Source: an uncultured bacterium
GTDB lineage: Bacteria > Verrucomicrobiota > Kiritimatiellia > RFP12 > UBA1067
Direction: 5' to 3'
Length of the DNA stretch: 64,000 bases
Assembly (NCBI GenBank): GCA_902800055.1
Contig: CADCCW010000008.1
Location: 1 to 64,000 of the forward strand
Numbering within the stretch: the first letter of the stretch is position 1; every line of letters begins with the position of its first letter. The position numbers and the translations under genes were made by a program. Below the pieces are notes generated by a model that was not told where the DNA came from, did no database searches, and worked only from the letters and a program-made list of their open reading frames with translations. Positions 48,623 through 57,154 of this stretch are shown in pieces.

Positions 48623-49516
48623 CTACTTGCCACCGGCGCGGCGCAGGAGGTCGTCGGCACTGTCGAGCATCGAAGAGAGCTCTGGCTGCGACAGTTTGCC
48701 GCGGACAATCTCGCGCAGAAAAGCGGTGTACGCCGCCGCCGCACTGGCAAGGTCCTCGCCGCGGCCGCCGCCGAACACCGCCAGCTCGTTCGACTTGAGG
48801 TAGGCCGCCAGTCTGACCCGCGGGTCGTTCGCCGACGCCTCGATCGCCTCGCGGAACGAGAGCGAGGTGCGCCCGCCGACGAACGGGCGGTCGAGGGTCT
48901 CGGGATAGAGGTAGAGACGCGAAGCAAAGACGAGGACGTCCCGGTGCGAGGCGCGTCCAGGCTCGATCACCTTGCGCATCAGCGCGAGCGCCTCCTCGTC
49001 GTCGTGCCCGCCCTCGCCGCGAAGCCATTCCTCAAGTTCGTTGCGGGCATCCTCCGCCCTGGCGCGCGGACTCGCCGCGCGCAGCGCCGCGGCCGCCCCG
49101 GCGTCGTCGAGCTCCCGGCCGCACACCGCCCGGTTGAACGCCTTGGCAATCTCGAGGCACAGCCGCGAGCGGTCGACGTAACCTGGAGACTTCGCGTAGA
49201 TCCTGGTCACCACCCGCTCGCCGTTCGTCTGCACGGTGGCTACGACCTCGGCGAGGTTGGTCCTCACCGAGCCGACGTGGATCATTATCCCGGGCGCGGC
49301 AAAACGCCGCGGACGGATTCCGGCGCCGCGGTAGAGGAGCTCGACGGCATCGGCGGCAAAGCGCGCGATGGGCATCTGGTACTCGATGCGCATGTCCTCG
49401 GGACAATCGGCGTAGACCTGAACGAGACCCTCGGACATGGTGAGCACCGGCGCCTTCATCCGCGCGACCAGTTCCGCGCGCGTAAGGGCCAGCATCGCTA
49501 TTACCGCGAAGAGCAT
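48623..49516 (-). CDS. Unknown exported protein at the end of the polysaccharide block
   Basis: 297 residues, no family recognised. The hydrophobic N-terminus MLFAVIAMLALTRAELVARM may be a short signal. The middle is alpha/beta (IEYQMPIARFAADAVELLYRG, given in part; FAAPGIMIHVGSV), the C-terminal half mainly helical and ends in DDLLRRAGGK. It lies 19 nt after the BY-kinase, so it is probably the last gene of that operon. A role in the exopolysaccharide system is assumed only from position. Confidence 0.7.
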   Translation of the reverse strand: MLFAVIAMLALTRAELVARMKAPVLTMSEGLVQVYADCPEDMRIEYQMPIARFAADAVELLYRGAGIRPRRFAAPGIMIHVGSVRTNLAEVVATVQTNGERVVTRIYAKSPGYVDRSRLCLEIAKAFNRAVCGRELDDAGAAAALRAASPRARAEDARNELEEWLRGEGGHDDEEALALMRKVIEPGRASHRDVLVFASRLYLYPETLDRPFVGGRTSLSFREAIEASANDPRVRLAAYLKSNELAVFGGGRGEDLASAAAAYTAFLREIVRGKLSQPELSSMLDSADDLLRRAGGK

Positions 49517-49535
49517 CGAAGGAGGCGGCTAAAGG

Positions 49536-51941
49536 CTATTCTTCGTCGTTGAAGTCGCTGGTCTCGCCCGCGTTCTCGGCATCGTCGTCGCCGGACTTAT
49601 CGCCATGGCCGTAGCCGTAGCCATATCCGTAGCCGTAGCCGCCATAACCGTAGCCATAGCGTCCGCGGGACTTGCCACCGGGAGAGAACGCGGCGGCGGA
49701 GGCGACTTCAACGTCGTTCACCACCACGCCCAGGATGTTGGCGCCGGCCTCGGTGAGGCCGCGAGCGCAGTACTGGATTGGCTTGAAGCGGGTGCGGTCG
49801 GGGCAGCACATGACGATCACCGAATCGACCATCACCGAAAGCGAGACGACGTCGCCCACGAGCCCGTAGGGCGGGGAGTCGACGATTACGCGGTCGTAGT
49901 TCTCGCGCGCCCAGTCGAAGAACTTGGGGATGACCGGCGAGCCGAAGATCGTGGCCGGCGAGATCCCGTTCGGCGGCGCGGAGGCGATGACGTCGAGGTT
50001 CTTGACTTCGGTCTTGTGCGCAATCGACGCGAAATCAGGCATGACGCCCTCGGAACGCTGGAGGATGTGGGAGAAGCTGTTGCTCTCGTCGATGTCAAGG
50101 TTCCACACGCGGGCGAGACGAGGACGGCGCATGTCGAAGTCGACGTGCAGTGTGCGACGCCCAGACTGGGCATAGGCAATGGCAATCGAGGTCGAGGTGA
50201 TGGTCTTGCCCTCGCCGGGCTGGGTGGAGATGACAAGGATGCAGTGCGAAAGCGGCTCGTAGCGCGGTGAGTCAAGCAGGTTCCGCAGCCCCGCCACCGC
50301 CTCGGAGAACTGGGAGTAGCGTTCGTCTATCAGGAACCTGGCCACCTCCTCGCGCTTCTTGCGGCGGACGTGCGGCAGCACCGCCAGCACCTTGAGCGCA
50401 AGGCGGCCCTCGATGTCGGAAAGGCCGATCACCATGTCCTCGAGGTTGTCCATCATCAGCACGAAGAGCACGCCCAGCACAATCGACAGCAACGAGCCGG
50501 CGCCGAAGATGATCAGCGGGTCTGGCAGAACCGGCTTGGTCGGCTCGGTCGCGGGGCGCCCCACGCGCACGATCTCGTTGTTGGACTCCGCCTCGATGCG
50601 CGCCTTGTTCTCGTCGAGCAGCAGCCCTTCAAGGAGCCGGTTCTGCACCCCGAAGTCAGCCTCCAGCTGGCCGAGGCCGGATTCCGCCAACACGATCCGC
50701 TGCTCCACGTTGGCGAGCTCGTTGCGCAGCTCGCCCTGCCGCACGGCGAGGTTGGCGAGCTGGTTGTTCACCACCTGCAGCGTGGAGCGCCCGGTCAGGA
50801 GCGCACGCTCAGCGGCGTCGAGGAACCGCTGGCGCGCAAGCTCGGCGGCCTTCTTCTTCACCATCACCTCTGGGTGGTTCTCGGTATAGGCAAAGAGCAG
50901 CTTCTGGTATTCGCTTTCGGAGTCCTGATAGCCGTTGAACTCGGTGGCGATCTCCTGGGCGCGCGGGACGTTCACCGCCAGGCTGCCGTAGGAAGTCGGG
51001 TCCTTCTGCACCTGCGAAAGCATCTTCTCCCATTCGACGAGCTGGGTCTTCTCCGACTCGAGGGAGAGGATGTCGCTCGTCGCCTTCTGGAGCGACTGCT
51101 GCACCGTGTCGCGGGTGGAGCGGAGGTTGTCCACCTTGTTGGCTGTGCGGAAGTCCAGGAGGTCCTTGGCGATCTTGTCCACCATCCGCCGCTGCTTCTC
51201 GACGTTCTGGTGGATCTGCGAGACGGCCTTGTCGCAGCGGATCTTGTTCTCCTCCTCGGTGAACTTGTCGATCGACTTGGCATAGGCGTTGGCGAGCGCA
51301 GCGCAGAGGCGGGGCGACCCGGCGCGGACGGTGATGGTGATGAGTCGCGAGCGGCGAACGATGTCGATCTCGGTCTTGGCCAGGATGGCGATAAGCTCCT
51401 CGTCGGTGGCGGTGGAGTACGGATTGTCGGCCCGGTACTGCTTGAGGATCATCGCGGCAATCCGATCGGAACGCCAGTCCGGCATGCGGGTGTTGAACAC
51501 CTCCTCGTAGTTGCTGCCGTAATCCGGCGAAACCTGATCGAGCGCGGTGCCGGTGCGCCCCGAAGTGCGCCTCAAGTCAATCGAAAACTCGCTCCTCGCC
51601 TCATAGACCGTGGGGGAGATGCGGTAGACGGCGAAGGAGATGATTGCGCCGACAAGGATGAACACGAAGACGGAAAGCCAGCGCTGCGACACGACGCGGA
51701 GCATGCGTCCAAGCGAAAGCGAGCCAATGATCATGCCCTCTTCGCCACCGGACGACCCTCCGTTTGTCCCATATGAACCATAAGAGCCATAGGAGCCATA
51801 CGAACCATATGAACCGTACGCACCATAGCCTCCGGAATGATAATACACGGGGGACCTACCGTCCATCGGATTCAACTTCGACGACCCGTAGTAGAGAGGC
51901 GAAGAGCCGGAATTTCCGTAATACAGGATTTTGTCAGACAT
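49536..51941 (-). CDS. Wzc-type polysaccharide co-polymerase/BY-kinase
   Basis: 801 residues. Wzz domain between two membrane segments (about 90-110 and 485-505), then a bacterial tyrosine kinase with Walker A STQPGEGKT (about 582-590), A' LHVDFDMRRPR and B VIVDSPPYGL. It sets chain length and phosphorylates tyrosines during exopolysaccharide export. Unusually both ends are tyrosine-rich: at the N-terminus Y7, Y8, Y17, Y18, Y33, Y34 and a G-S-Y repeat to Y57; at the C-terminus a YGYGYGGYGYGYGYGYG run. C-terminal tyrosine clusters are normal for BY-kinases, the N-terminal one is not. An acidic tail (DDDAENAGE...NDEE) follows. Confidence 0.92.
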   Translation of the reverse strand: MSDKILYYGNSGSSPLYYGSSKLNPMDGRSPVYYHSGGYGAYGSYGSYGSYGSYGSYGTNGGSSGGEEGMIIGSLSLGRMLRVVSQRWLSVFVFILVGAIISFAVYRISPTVYEARSEFSIDLRRTSGRTGTALDQVSPDYGSNYEEVFNTRMPDWRSDRIAAMILKQYRADNPYSTATDEELIAILAKTEIDIVRRSRLITITVRAGSPRLCAALANAYAKSIDKFTEEENKIRCDKAVSQIHQNVEKQRRMVDKIAKDLLDFRTANKVDNLRSTRDTVQQSLQKATSDILSLESEKTQLVEWEKMLSQVQKDPTSYGSLAVNVPRAQEIATEFNGYQDSESEYQKLLFAYTENHPEVMVKKKAAELARQRFLDAAERALLTGRSTLQVVNNQLANLAVRQGELRNELANVEQRIVLAESGLGQLEADFGVQNRLLEGLLLDENKARIEAESNNEIVRVGRPATEPTKPVLPDPLIIFGAGSLLSIVLGVLFVLMMDNLEDMVIGLSDIEGRLALKVLAVLPHVRRKKREEVARFLIDERYSQFSEAVAGLRNLLDSPRYEPLSHCILVISTQPGEGKTITSTSIAIAYAQSGRRTLHVDFDMRRPRLARVWNLDIDESNSFSHILQRSEGVMPDFASIAHKTEVKNLDVIASAPPNGISPATIFGSPVIPKFFDWARENYDRVIVDSPPYGLVGDVVSLSVMVDSVIVMCCPDRTRFKPIQYCARGLTEAGANILGVVVNDVEVASAAAFSPGGKSRGRYGYGYGGYGYGYGYGYGHGDKSGDDDAENAGETSDFNDEE

Positions 51942-53298
51942 TGCGCTTGACCTTTGCGAAAGAGCTTGCGGAGACAGCCAGCATAAACATGAATGCGGTC
52001 ATTGCGCCCGGAGCGAGCAGCGAAACCCCGGCCAGCGACTCCAACGCCACCGCCGCCAGCACCAGCAGCCCGGCAAAGCAGGGCGGGGTCGGGAACTCCC
52101 CGGCAACGACACCTCCAACCGCGCGGCGCACATACGACGCAAGCAGCACCGCCAACGGAGCGAGAAGAAGGAACGCACCGATCGATCCGCGCTCGGCCAG
52201 CACCATCCAGAGGATGCCGAACGGCGCCTTCTGGAGCGGAGGAATCGCCGCCAAATCCTCGGGCGAGGCAACGAAGCGCACCCCGTCGGCAAACGAACCC
52301 GCCCCCAGGCCAAGCCAAGGATGCTCCTTCCATATGTCAAGCGAAAGCCGCGAAAGAAGGCTATGCACCGAGAAGAAGCTTTCCGGCAGAAAGCCCTCCT
52401 CGCCTGCGAACGGCGCCAGCTTCAACGAGACCAGTTCGGAGGGAAGCGCCGTCATCGCGAGCGCAGCCGCCGCCAAGAAAAGGCCGATGGTGCCGATGAT
52501 GAACACCAGCGACTCCCCCGGATGGCTAACGACGAAATTCCAGGCCGCGCAGTAGACTACCAGCAACAAGGCGGCAACGGCAAACACCAATGCCATCACC
52601 GGCGGCAGGAACGAGAACATTCCCGCTGCATTGCCGGCCACCCCGAAAACGTAGAGAAATAGGCTCCGATACCAGCCGCGCTGCAACCCAAGCGAAAAGG
52701 CGGAGATGCCGGCAAGCAGCGCGATGCCGAAGTAGACACCGGAATAGGACGGATTGAAGAAAGAGCATTCCATTGCGGAGAGGACCGCGGCATTGCCGAC
52801 GGCGGCCTCGATGCACAGCGCCACCGCCGCCACGCCCGAGAGCGCAGAGAAAACGAGCAGAAAGGCGCTCCGCGCCGCCCGCCCAAGCGCATGCCTGCAC
52901 CCCTGAAGCACCACCAGAAGCGCCAGGCAGGCGGCAAACTCCATCCGCCCACAGCCATCAACGCTACCAGGCAGGAACTCAACCGAAGCGCCGCGCATCG
53001 CCCAGGCCTCGTTCTCGGCGTCGTACCAAGGGCCGACGCCGCCGTTCGCCATCCTGACCGCCGCCACCACAACCAGAAGCAGCATAATCCAGAACAGCGG
53101 ATCAAGAGCCACCGCCTTGAGGACGCGCAGCCGCGCGGCGGAAAGGCTTTCGTCGCCGACGCGGGAAGGCTCGAGGAAGAGCCAGCACGCCGACAGCGCC
53201 GCGAGCCATATCGTGGCCGCCAGCGAAAAGAACTGCGGCGCGACGGCCAAAAAGGCCAGATGCGCCGCAAGTCCGTACTTGGCGATCAGCTTCTGCAC
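51934..53298 (-). CDS. Wzy-like polysaccharide polymerase/O-antigen ligase-type protein
   Basis: 454 residues with about 12 membrane segments and one large periplasmic loop (about 280-345; SLDIWKEHPWLGLGAGSFADGV, given in part). The H-P-W-x-G-x-G-x-G motif before that loop is the hallmark of the Wzy_C/O-antigen ligase family, which joins polysaccharide repeat units in the periplasm. It overlaps the BY-kinase by 8 nt and follows the barrel gene by one base. Confidence 0.87.
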   Translation of the reverse strand: MQKLIAKYGLAAHLAFLAVAPQFFSLAATIWLAALSACWLFLEPSRVGDESLSAARLRVLKAVALDPLFWIMLLLVVVAAVRMANGGVGPWYDAENEAWAMRGASVEFLPGSVDGCGRMEFAACLALLVVLQGCRHALGRAARSAFLLVFSALSGVAAVALCIEAAVGNAAVLSAMECSFFNPSYSGVYFGIALLAGISAFSLGLQRGWYRSLFLYVFGVAGNAAGMFSFLPPVMALVFAVAALLLVVYCAAWNFVVSHPGESLVFIIGTIGLFLAAAALAMTALPSELVSLKLAPFAGEEGFLPESFFSVHSLLSRLSLDIWKEHPWLGLGAGSFADGVRFVASPEDLAAIPPLQKAPFGILWMVLAERGSIGAFLLLAPLAVLLASYVRRAVGGVVAGEFPTPPCFAGLLVLAAVALESLAGVSLLAPGAMTAFMFMLAVSASSFAKVKRNV

Positions 53299-53299
53299 T

Positions 53300-54568
53300 T
53301 TAGTATGTCAAGCGGAAACCGAGCGAAGCGCGAAAACGATCGTAGTCGTAGCTGGACGACCTGCTGTCGCCGTCGTCGAAGGAATGGCGGTACTCGCCGC
53401 GGCAGAAAAGCGCCAGGTAGCGGTTGAGGGTGTAGTTGAGGCCAATGCGGAAGGTAAGAATGTCGAGATTGTAGTCCTGGGAACTGCCGAGCGTCGAATA
53501 TTCATGGCCCTCGCGGCGATAGCAGATGTCGAACGTCGCGTTCATCTTGCCGCGAACAAGCGACTTCGCGATACCCCAGCTCAGCGAGTCGGTGCGCTGG
53601 GAACTGCCGTATTCGCGCTCGGACGGCTGGTATTGGCTGGTGGCGAGGACCATCATGTTCCAGGTCTCGCCGATACGCCAGTTGCCAGATGCAGAATAGG
53701 TCATACCGTCGGTGGAATGGCCGCTGCCACCATACTCGAAGTGGCTCCAGCCGGCAAGCAGACGGTAAGTGATGCGCTCGGTGGCGAACGAACCGAAACC
53801 GGCCATAAGCGACCAGCTCTCGGAACTGTCGGAAAGCCAATTGCCGTAGCCCTGGCTGCCGTAATACCTGTTTGAGGTATTGTCCTGTTTGTAGCCCTGG
53901 TAATTAGCGCTTACGAGCAGGTCAAGCCACTTTGAGGCAGCATACCCGATTTCGCCGCCAACCGTCCAGCGCGACCAGCCATAGAGCGAGTTCCTCTGGT
54001 TGGAGTTGTCGTAGTCAAGCCAATAGTAACCCCCATTGACGTTGGCGTGAATCTGCTCGGTGAACCGGTGCTCAAGCGCGGCACCAAAACGAAATTCCTT
54101 GGTGTCGCGCCCGTAGCTGCTGCCGTCGCTCAAGGTGATGTCGTCTATCGAGTTCATGAGGATGAAACTCTGGTTGAGCATGAGCGACCATCCACGCTCG
54201 TTCTTAGGCGCCGAGTCCCATCCGAAAAGAATCGACTCGCCGTAGTTGTGGTAACTGTTCTGGTTCGCGTGTCCGCCGCGCATATAGCCGTTGTAGGAAT
54301 AGTTGCCGGCCAAATTCAGATACCAGCTCTCGGCCAGATAGTCGAGCGTGAAACCGGGGTTAACCGTCCAGATCACGTCATCCTCGCGATCTTTGCTGCA
54401 CGTGACATTGCTGTCATACGTCGCCGAAAGCGCGAGGTACGGCTTGAGCGTAAGCCGCTCGCCGATCTTGATGCCAACGGGGCGGTCCATCGTCTCCGCC
54501 TGCGCCACCGCCGCCGTAAAGGCGATTGCGATGACCGCCGAGTGCCTGATGCTTATGTTCATTTTCAT
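53300..54568 (-). CDS. Outer-membrane beta-barrel protein
   Basis: 422 residues. Signal peptide (1-24, ending AAVAQA). The rest is alternating amphipathic strands rich in Tyr, Trp and Ser: KPYLALSATYDSNVTC, DYLAESWYLNLAGNYSYNGY, and so on, ending in FRASLGFRLTY with terminal aromatic, typical of barrels. It resembles the outer-membrane proteins encoded in exopolysaccharide clusters (outer_membrane beta-barrel families 2). Probably the secretin or barrel that works with the Wza-like lipoprotein, or a structural porin. Confidence 0.85.
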   Translation of the reverse strand: MKMNISIRHSAVIAIAFTAAVAQAETMDRPVGIKIGERLTLKPYLALSATYDSNVTCSKDREDDVIWTVNPGFTLDYLAESWYLNLAGNYSYNGYMRGGHANQNSYHNYGESILFGWDSAPKNERGWSLMLNQSFILMNSIDDITLSDGSSYGRDTKEFRFGAALEHRFTEQIHANVNGGYYWLDYDNSNQRNSLYGWSRWTVGGEIGYAASKWLDLLVSANYQGYKQDNTSNRYYGSQGYGNWLSDSSESWSLMAGFGSFATERITYRLLAGWSHFEYGGSGHSTDGMTYSASGNWRIGETWNMMVLATSQYQPSEREYGSSQRTDSLSWGIAKSLVRGKMNATFDICYRREGHEYSTLGSSQDYNLDILTFRIGLNYTLNRYLALFCRGEYRHSFDDGDSRSSSYDYDRFRASLGFRLTY

Positions 54569-54589
54569 ATCCTTTATTGCGACCTAAGG

Positions 54590-55525
54590 TTAGATTTCCT
54601 GCAACTGGTAGGGAGGAGCCGGAGGCACCGGCGTCGGCGTCGGCGTAGACGTAGACGAGGGGATCGGGACATCTCCCATGTCCTTGGCACCAGCGCTGGC
54701 GTCGATCGGGCTCTGGAATGTCGACCCCGCAGCGCCAGAATCAATGTGCGGCTTCAAAACCTGAGTTCCCTCGACAAGATTGCCGAGCAGTGCATCAATC
54801 TGCTGCGGGCCGTAGAGTTTGAGGACGATGTCGAGGTTGGGCACAGCCTCGACATCGGCAGCGGAGAGAATCGGCTCGTACGACTTCTCGCGGCCGTCGC
54901 TCCCCAGCGCCGACGGAATCCACTCTTCCTGCGCCGCCTTGCGGTCCGCCTCGGGAATCTCCTGAAGCAACGTGTCAAGCAATGTATCGGGGGTGCCGTT
55001 CGATGCGCGCACCAGCATCAACAGGCCGAACACGTCACGCACCGAGGAGTTATCGGACGAATCGCTACGGGCGACAATCGCATGGAGCATCGCGGCCGCG
55101 CCCTTGGCGTACTGCTCGTCGGTGTAGGACGCGCGGTTGAAGAGCTGCTCGGCGAACTTCTCGTTGATCGCCGTAAGCGAGTCCACCGAAGCGGAGGCGT
55201 AGACCTCGGCAAGCATATTGGTTATGTCGCCATTGCTGTCCTTCGCCGCCCTGAGCGCCGCCGCGTTGGCCTGGAGGAACATCGCCGTCTTCTCCTCCTT
55301 GGAAGCCTGGCGCTTGGCAATCGCCGCGTTGACCTCCTTGAGGAATGCGACTTGGTCATCCGCCGAAAGCGACTTCATCGTCGAGGCCATTGCCGACGGG
55401 CTGGAGATCGCATCGCCGATTCCGGCCCGGGCCTCGGAAAGCTGCATCTTGCCGCTTTCGGCGGCAAATGCCGCGCACACCGCCGCCACTGCGGCGAGGC
55501 AGATGTTCATCTTGATTTTTGCCAT
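54590..55525 (-). CDS. Unknown secreted helical protein with Pro/Thr tail
   Basis: 311 residues. Signal peptide (MAKIKMNICLAAVAAVCAAFA). Residues 25-260 are helical and charged (SADDQVAFLKEVNAAIAKRQ, AAMLHAIVARSDSSDNSSV); the end is SSTSTPTPTPVPPAPPYQL, a flexible tether. No family recognised. Its place between the Wza-like lipoprotein and the barrel suggests a periplasmic part of the export machine. It starts 39 nt after the lipoprotein gene. Confidence 0.75.
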   Translation of the reverse strand: MAKIKMNICLAAVAAVCAAFAAESGKMQLSEARAGIGDAISSPSAMASTMKSLSADDQVAFLKEVNAAIAKRQASKEEKTAMFLQANAAALRAAKDSNGDITNMLAEVYASASVDSLTAINEKFAEQLFNRASYTDEQYAKGAAAMLHAIVARSDSSDNSSVRDVFGLLMLVRASNGTPDTLLDTLLQEIPEADRKAAQEEWIPSALGSDGREKSYEPILSAADVEAVPNLDIVLKLYGPQQIDALLGNLVEGTQVLKPHIDSGAAGSTFQSPIDASAGAKDMGDVPIPSSTSTPTPTPVPPAPPYQLQEI

Positions 55526-55564
55526 AGTCTTCTTCTCCTTGTTTGAGGTATCGTAAAGTTGAAG

Positions 55565-56242
55565 TCAGTACCACGTCTCCGGCACCCAGACGACGTCGCC
55601 GGCCCTGAGCAGCATGTCCTTGTCGGGACGCCCCTCCTTGCCGATCTCCTTGAGGTCCACATACGTCCGATTCTGGCGACCGTCCCTGTCGCAACGCGTC
55701 ACGCAGATCTTCGACTTGTCAGCATACGGCTTGAGTCCGCCCGCCATCTGCAGCACCTTGGTGACCGGCAGATCCATCGTAGAGGGGATGTTCACCGGAC
55801 CCGGCGTGGCGACCTCGCCAAGCACCGTCACCGTCCCCCATGGGCTCACACCATGGCCATCGTATGGTGCAAAAGTCACCGACACCTGCGGCTGGCGGTA
55901 GTAGTGCGAATACTCCTTGACGAGCTTCTTCTTCAGCGCCTCAAGGGTGAGCCCGTCGCACAGCACCGGCTCCTGCAGCAAAAGCGGCATCGTTATCTCC
56001 CCGTTCGAATCGACGAGCACGTTCATCGTGGTCGGCGGCGCGGCTGGAGTACCGACCTGGATGATCAGCGCGATTCCGGGGCGAATGCGCGGCCCGTCCC
56101 ACCACTGCGCCACCACCTGCGTATCCACCGACTCGTCATGCGAAAACATACGAGAAAACGAATCGCAAACACTCGTACAGCCGACTGCGCATATGCACAA
56201 CGGCAGAATAACCGCGAACGGCTTTCTCGCTAATCTGAACAT
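55565..56242 (-). CDS. Wza-like polysaccharide export lipoprotein
   Basis: 225 residues. A lipoprotein signal peptide with C22 (CICAVGC) places it in the outer membrane. A Poly_export domain (about 50-130; RPGIALIIQVG, DSNGEITMPLL, GLTLEALKKKLVKEY) is followed by an SLBB-type beta-grasp module (TVTVLGEVATPGPVNIP, KVLQMAGGL) and LLRAGDVVWVPE at the end. It is shorter than E. coli Wza (379), having a single SLBB domain. TATAAT lies 8 nt before the ATG, so it is predicted leaderless. First gene of the exopolysaccharide block. Confidence 0.9.
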   Translation of the reverse strand: MFRLARKPFAVILPLCICAVGCTSVCDSFSRMFSHDESVDTQVVAQWWDGPRIRPGIALIIQVGTPAAPPTTMNVLVDSNGEITMPLLLQEPVLCDGLTLEALKKKLVKEYSHYYRQPQVSVTFAPYDGHGVSPWGTVTVLGEVATPGPVNIPSTMDLPVTKVLQMAGGLKPYADKSKICVTRCDRDGRQNRTYVDLKEIGKEGRPDKDMLLRAGDVVWVPETWY

Positions 56243-56250
56243 CGGTGCGT

Positions 56251-56256
56251 ATTATA
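56251..56256 (-). promoter_or_regulatory. -10 box of the exopolysaccharide operon
   Basis: TATAAT on the minus strand, in the context TTTGCTATAATACG, with 8 nt to the ATG at 56242. Only this promoter is obvious in the block down to 48623. Confidence 0.68.
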
Positions 56257-56297
56257 GCAAAAATGGCGTCTGACCGTCAAGGGTACCCAGAAACTTT

Positions 56298-56315
56298 GTC
56301 ACCCGACTGGGTGAC
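56298..56315. terminator. Short hairpin after the OppC-like gene
   Basis: GTCACCC (56298-56304), loop GACT, GGGTGAC (56309-56315), 2 nt past the permease stop. Not followed by a long T-run; a weak terminator for the leftward pilin-sensor operon. Confidence 0.45.
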
Positions 56316-56317
56316 GG

Positions 56318-57154
56318 TCAGTCGCGTTCCGACCTTAGGGCGGGATCAAGCCGATCGCGCAGGAAATCCGCCAGGTGGTTGAAGGCGAGCACCAGGACGA
56401 AGATCGCCAGGGTGGTGAACGACATCTCCCACCACACCCCCTGCCAGAGCCGGGTGCGGGCGTTGTTGATCATCACCCCCCAGGAAGGCTCGCCCTGGAC
56501 GCCGATCCCGAGGAAGGAGATGAACACCTCCGTCGCCACCGCCGACGGGAAGCGGATAGACAGCTGGATGAGCGCGACGTGCGCGACGTTGGGCAGGATG
56601 TGCCGGAACATGATCCTCAGGTGCGAGTAGCCAAGCGTCCGCGCCGCAAGGACGTACGCCCGGCCGCGGTGCTTGATCGTCTCGGCCCTGACCGTGCGGC
56701 ACGTCCCCACCCAGGTGGTGAGGCCGATGCCGACAATCACCCCGGCGAGCCCCTTGCCGACCACCAGCGCGATGGCGAGGATGAAGAGGAGCCCCGGCAT
56801 CGAGGCGACGGTGGCGCAGAGCCAGACGACGATGGAATCAGTGCGCCCCCCGAAGTACCCGCCAAGCAGACCCAGCACCACCCCGAGCGGAATCGCGATG
56901 AGCGATGTGAGCACGCCGACGTAGAAGGCAATGCGCGTCCCCTGGACTAGTCGAAGCGCCACCGAGCGGCCGAGGTTGTCGGTGCCGAGCCAGTGCTCGG
57001 CCGACGGCGGCAGGTCGCGCGCCGCGGTGTCGACGCGGTTGTACTCCGGCGTCACGTCGCGGAGCTGCGCGACGCGGTACTGCACCTCGCCGAACACGGC
57101 GGCGGCAAAGTAGACTGCGAGCGCCGCGAGGCAGAGCCTCACCGAAAGCCTCAC
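56318..57154 (-). CDS. OppC/DppC-like ABC transporter permease
   Basis: 278 residues. An N-terminal membrane segment, a periplasmic loop with HWLGTDNLGRSVALRLVQGTRI (in part; the OppC family start), five further membrane segments and the EAA motif AARTLGYSHLRIMFRHILPN that docks the ATPase. OppC-type permeases pair with OppB to take up peptides or nickel. No OppB, binding protein or ATPase gene lies next to it. It overlaps the histidine kinase by 4 nt and is the last gene of its operon. Confidence 0.88.
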   Translation of the reverse strand: MRLSVRLCLAALAVYFAAAVFGEVQYRVAQLRDVTPEYNRVDTAARDLPPSAEHWLGTDNLGRSVALRLVQGTRIAFYVGVLTSLIAIPLGVVLGLLGGYFGGRTDSIVVWLCATVASMPGLLFILAIALVVGKGLAGVIVGIGLTTWVGTCRTVRAETIKHRGRAYVLAARTLGYSHLRIMFRHILPNVAHVALIQLSIRFPSAVATEVFISFLGIGVQGEPSWGVMINNARTRLWQGVWWEMSFTTLAIFVLVLAFNHLADFLRDRLDPALRSERD

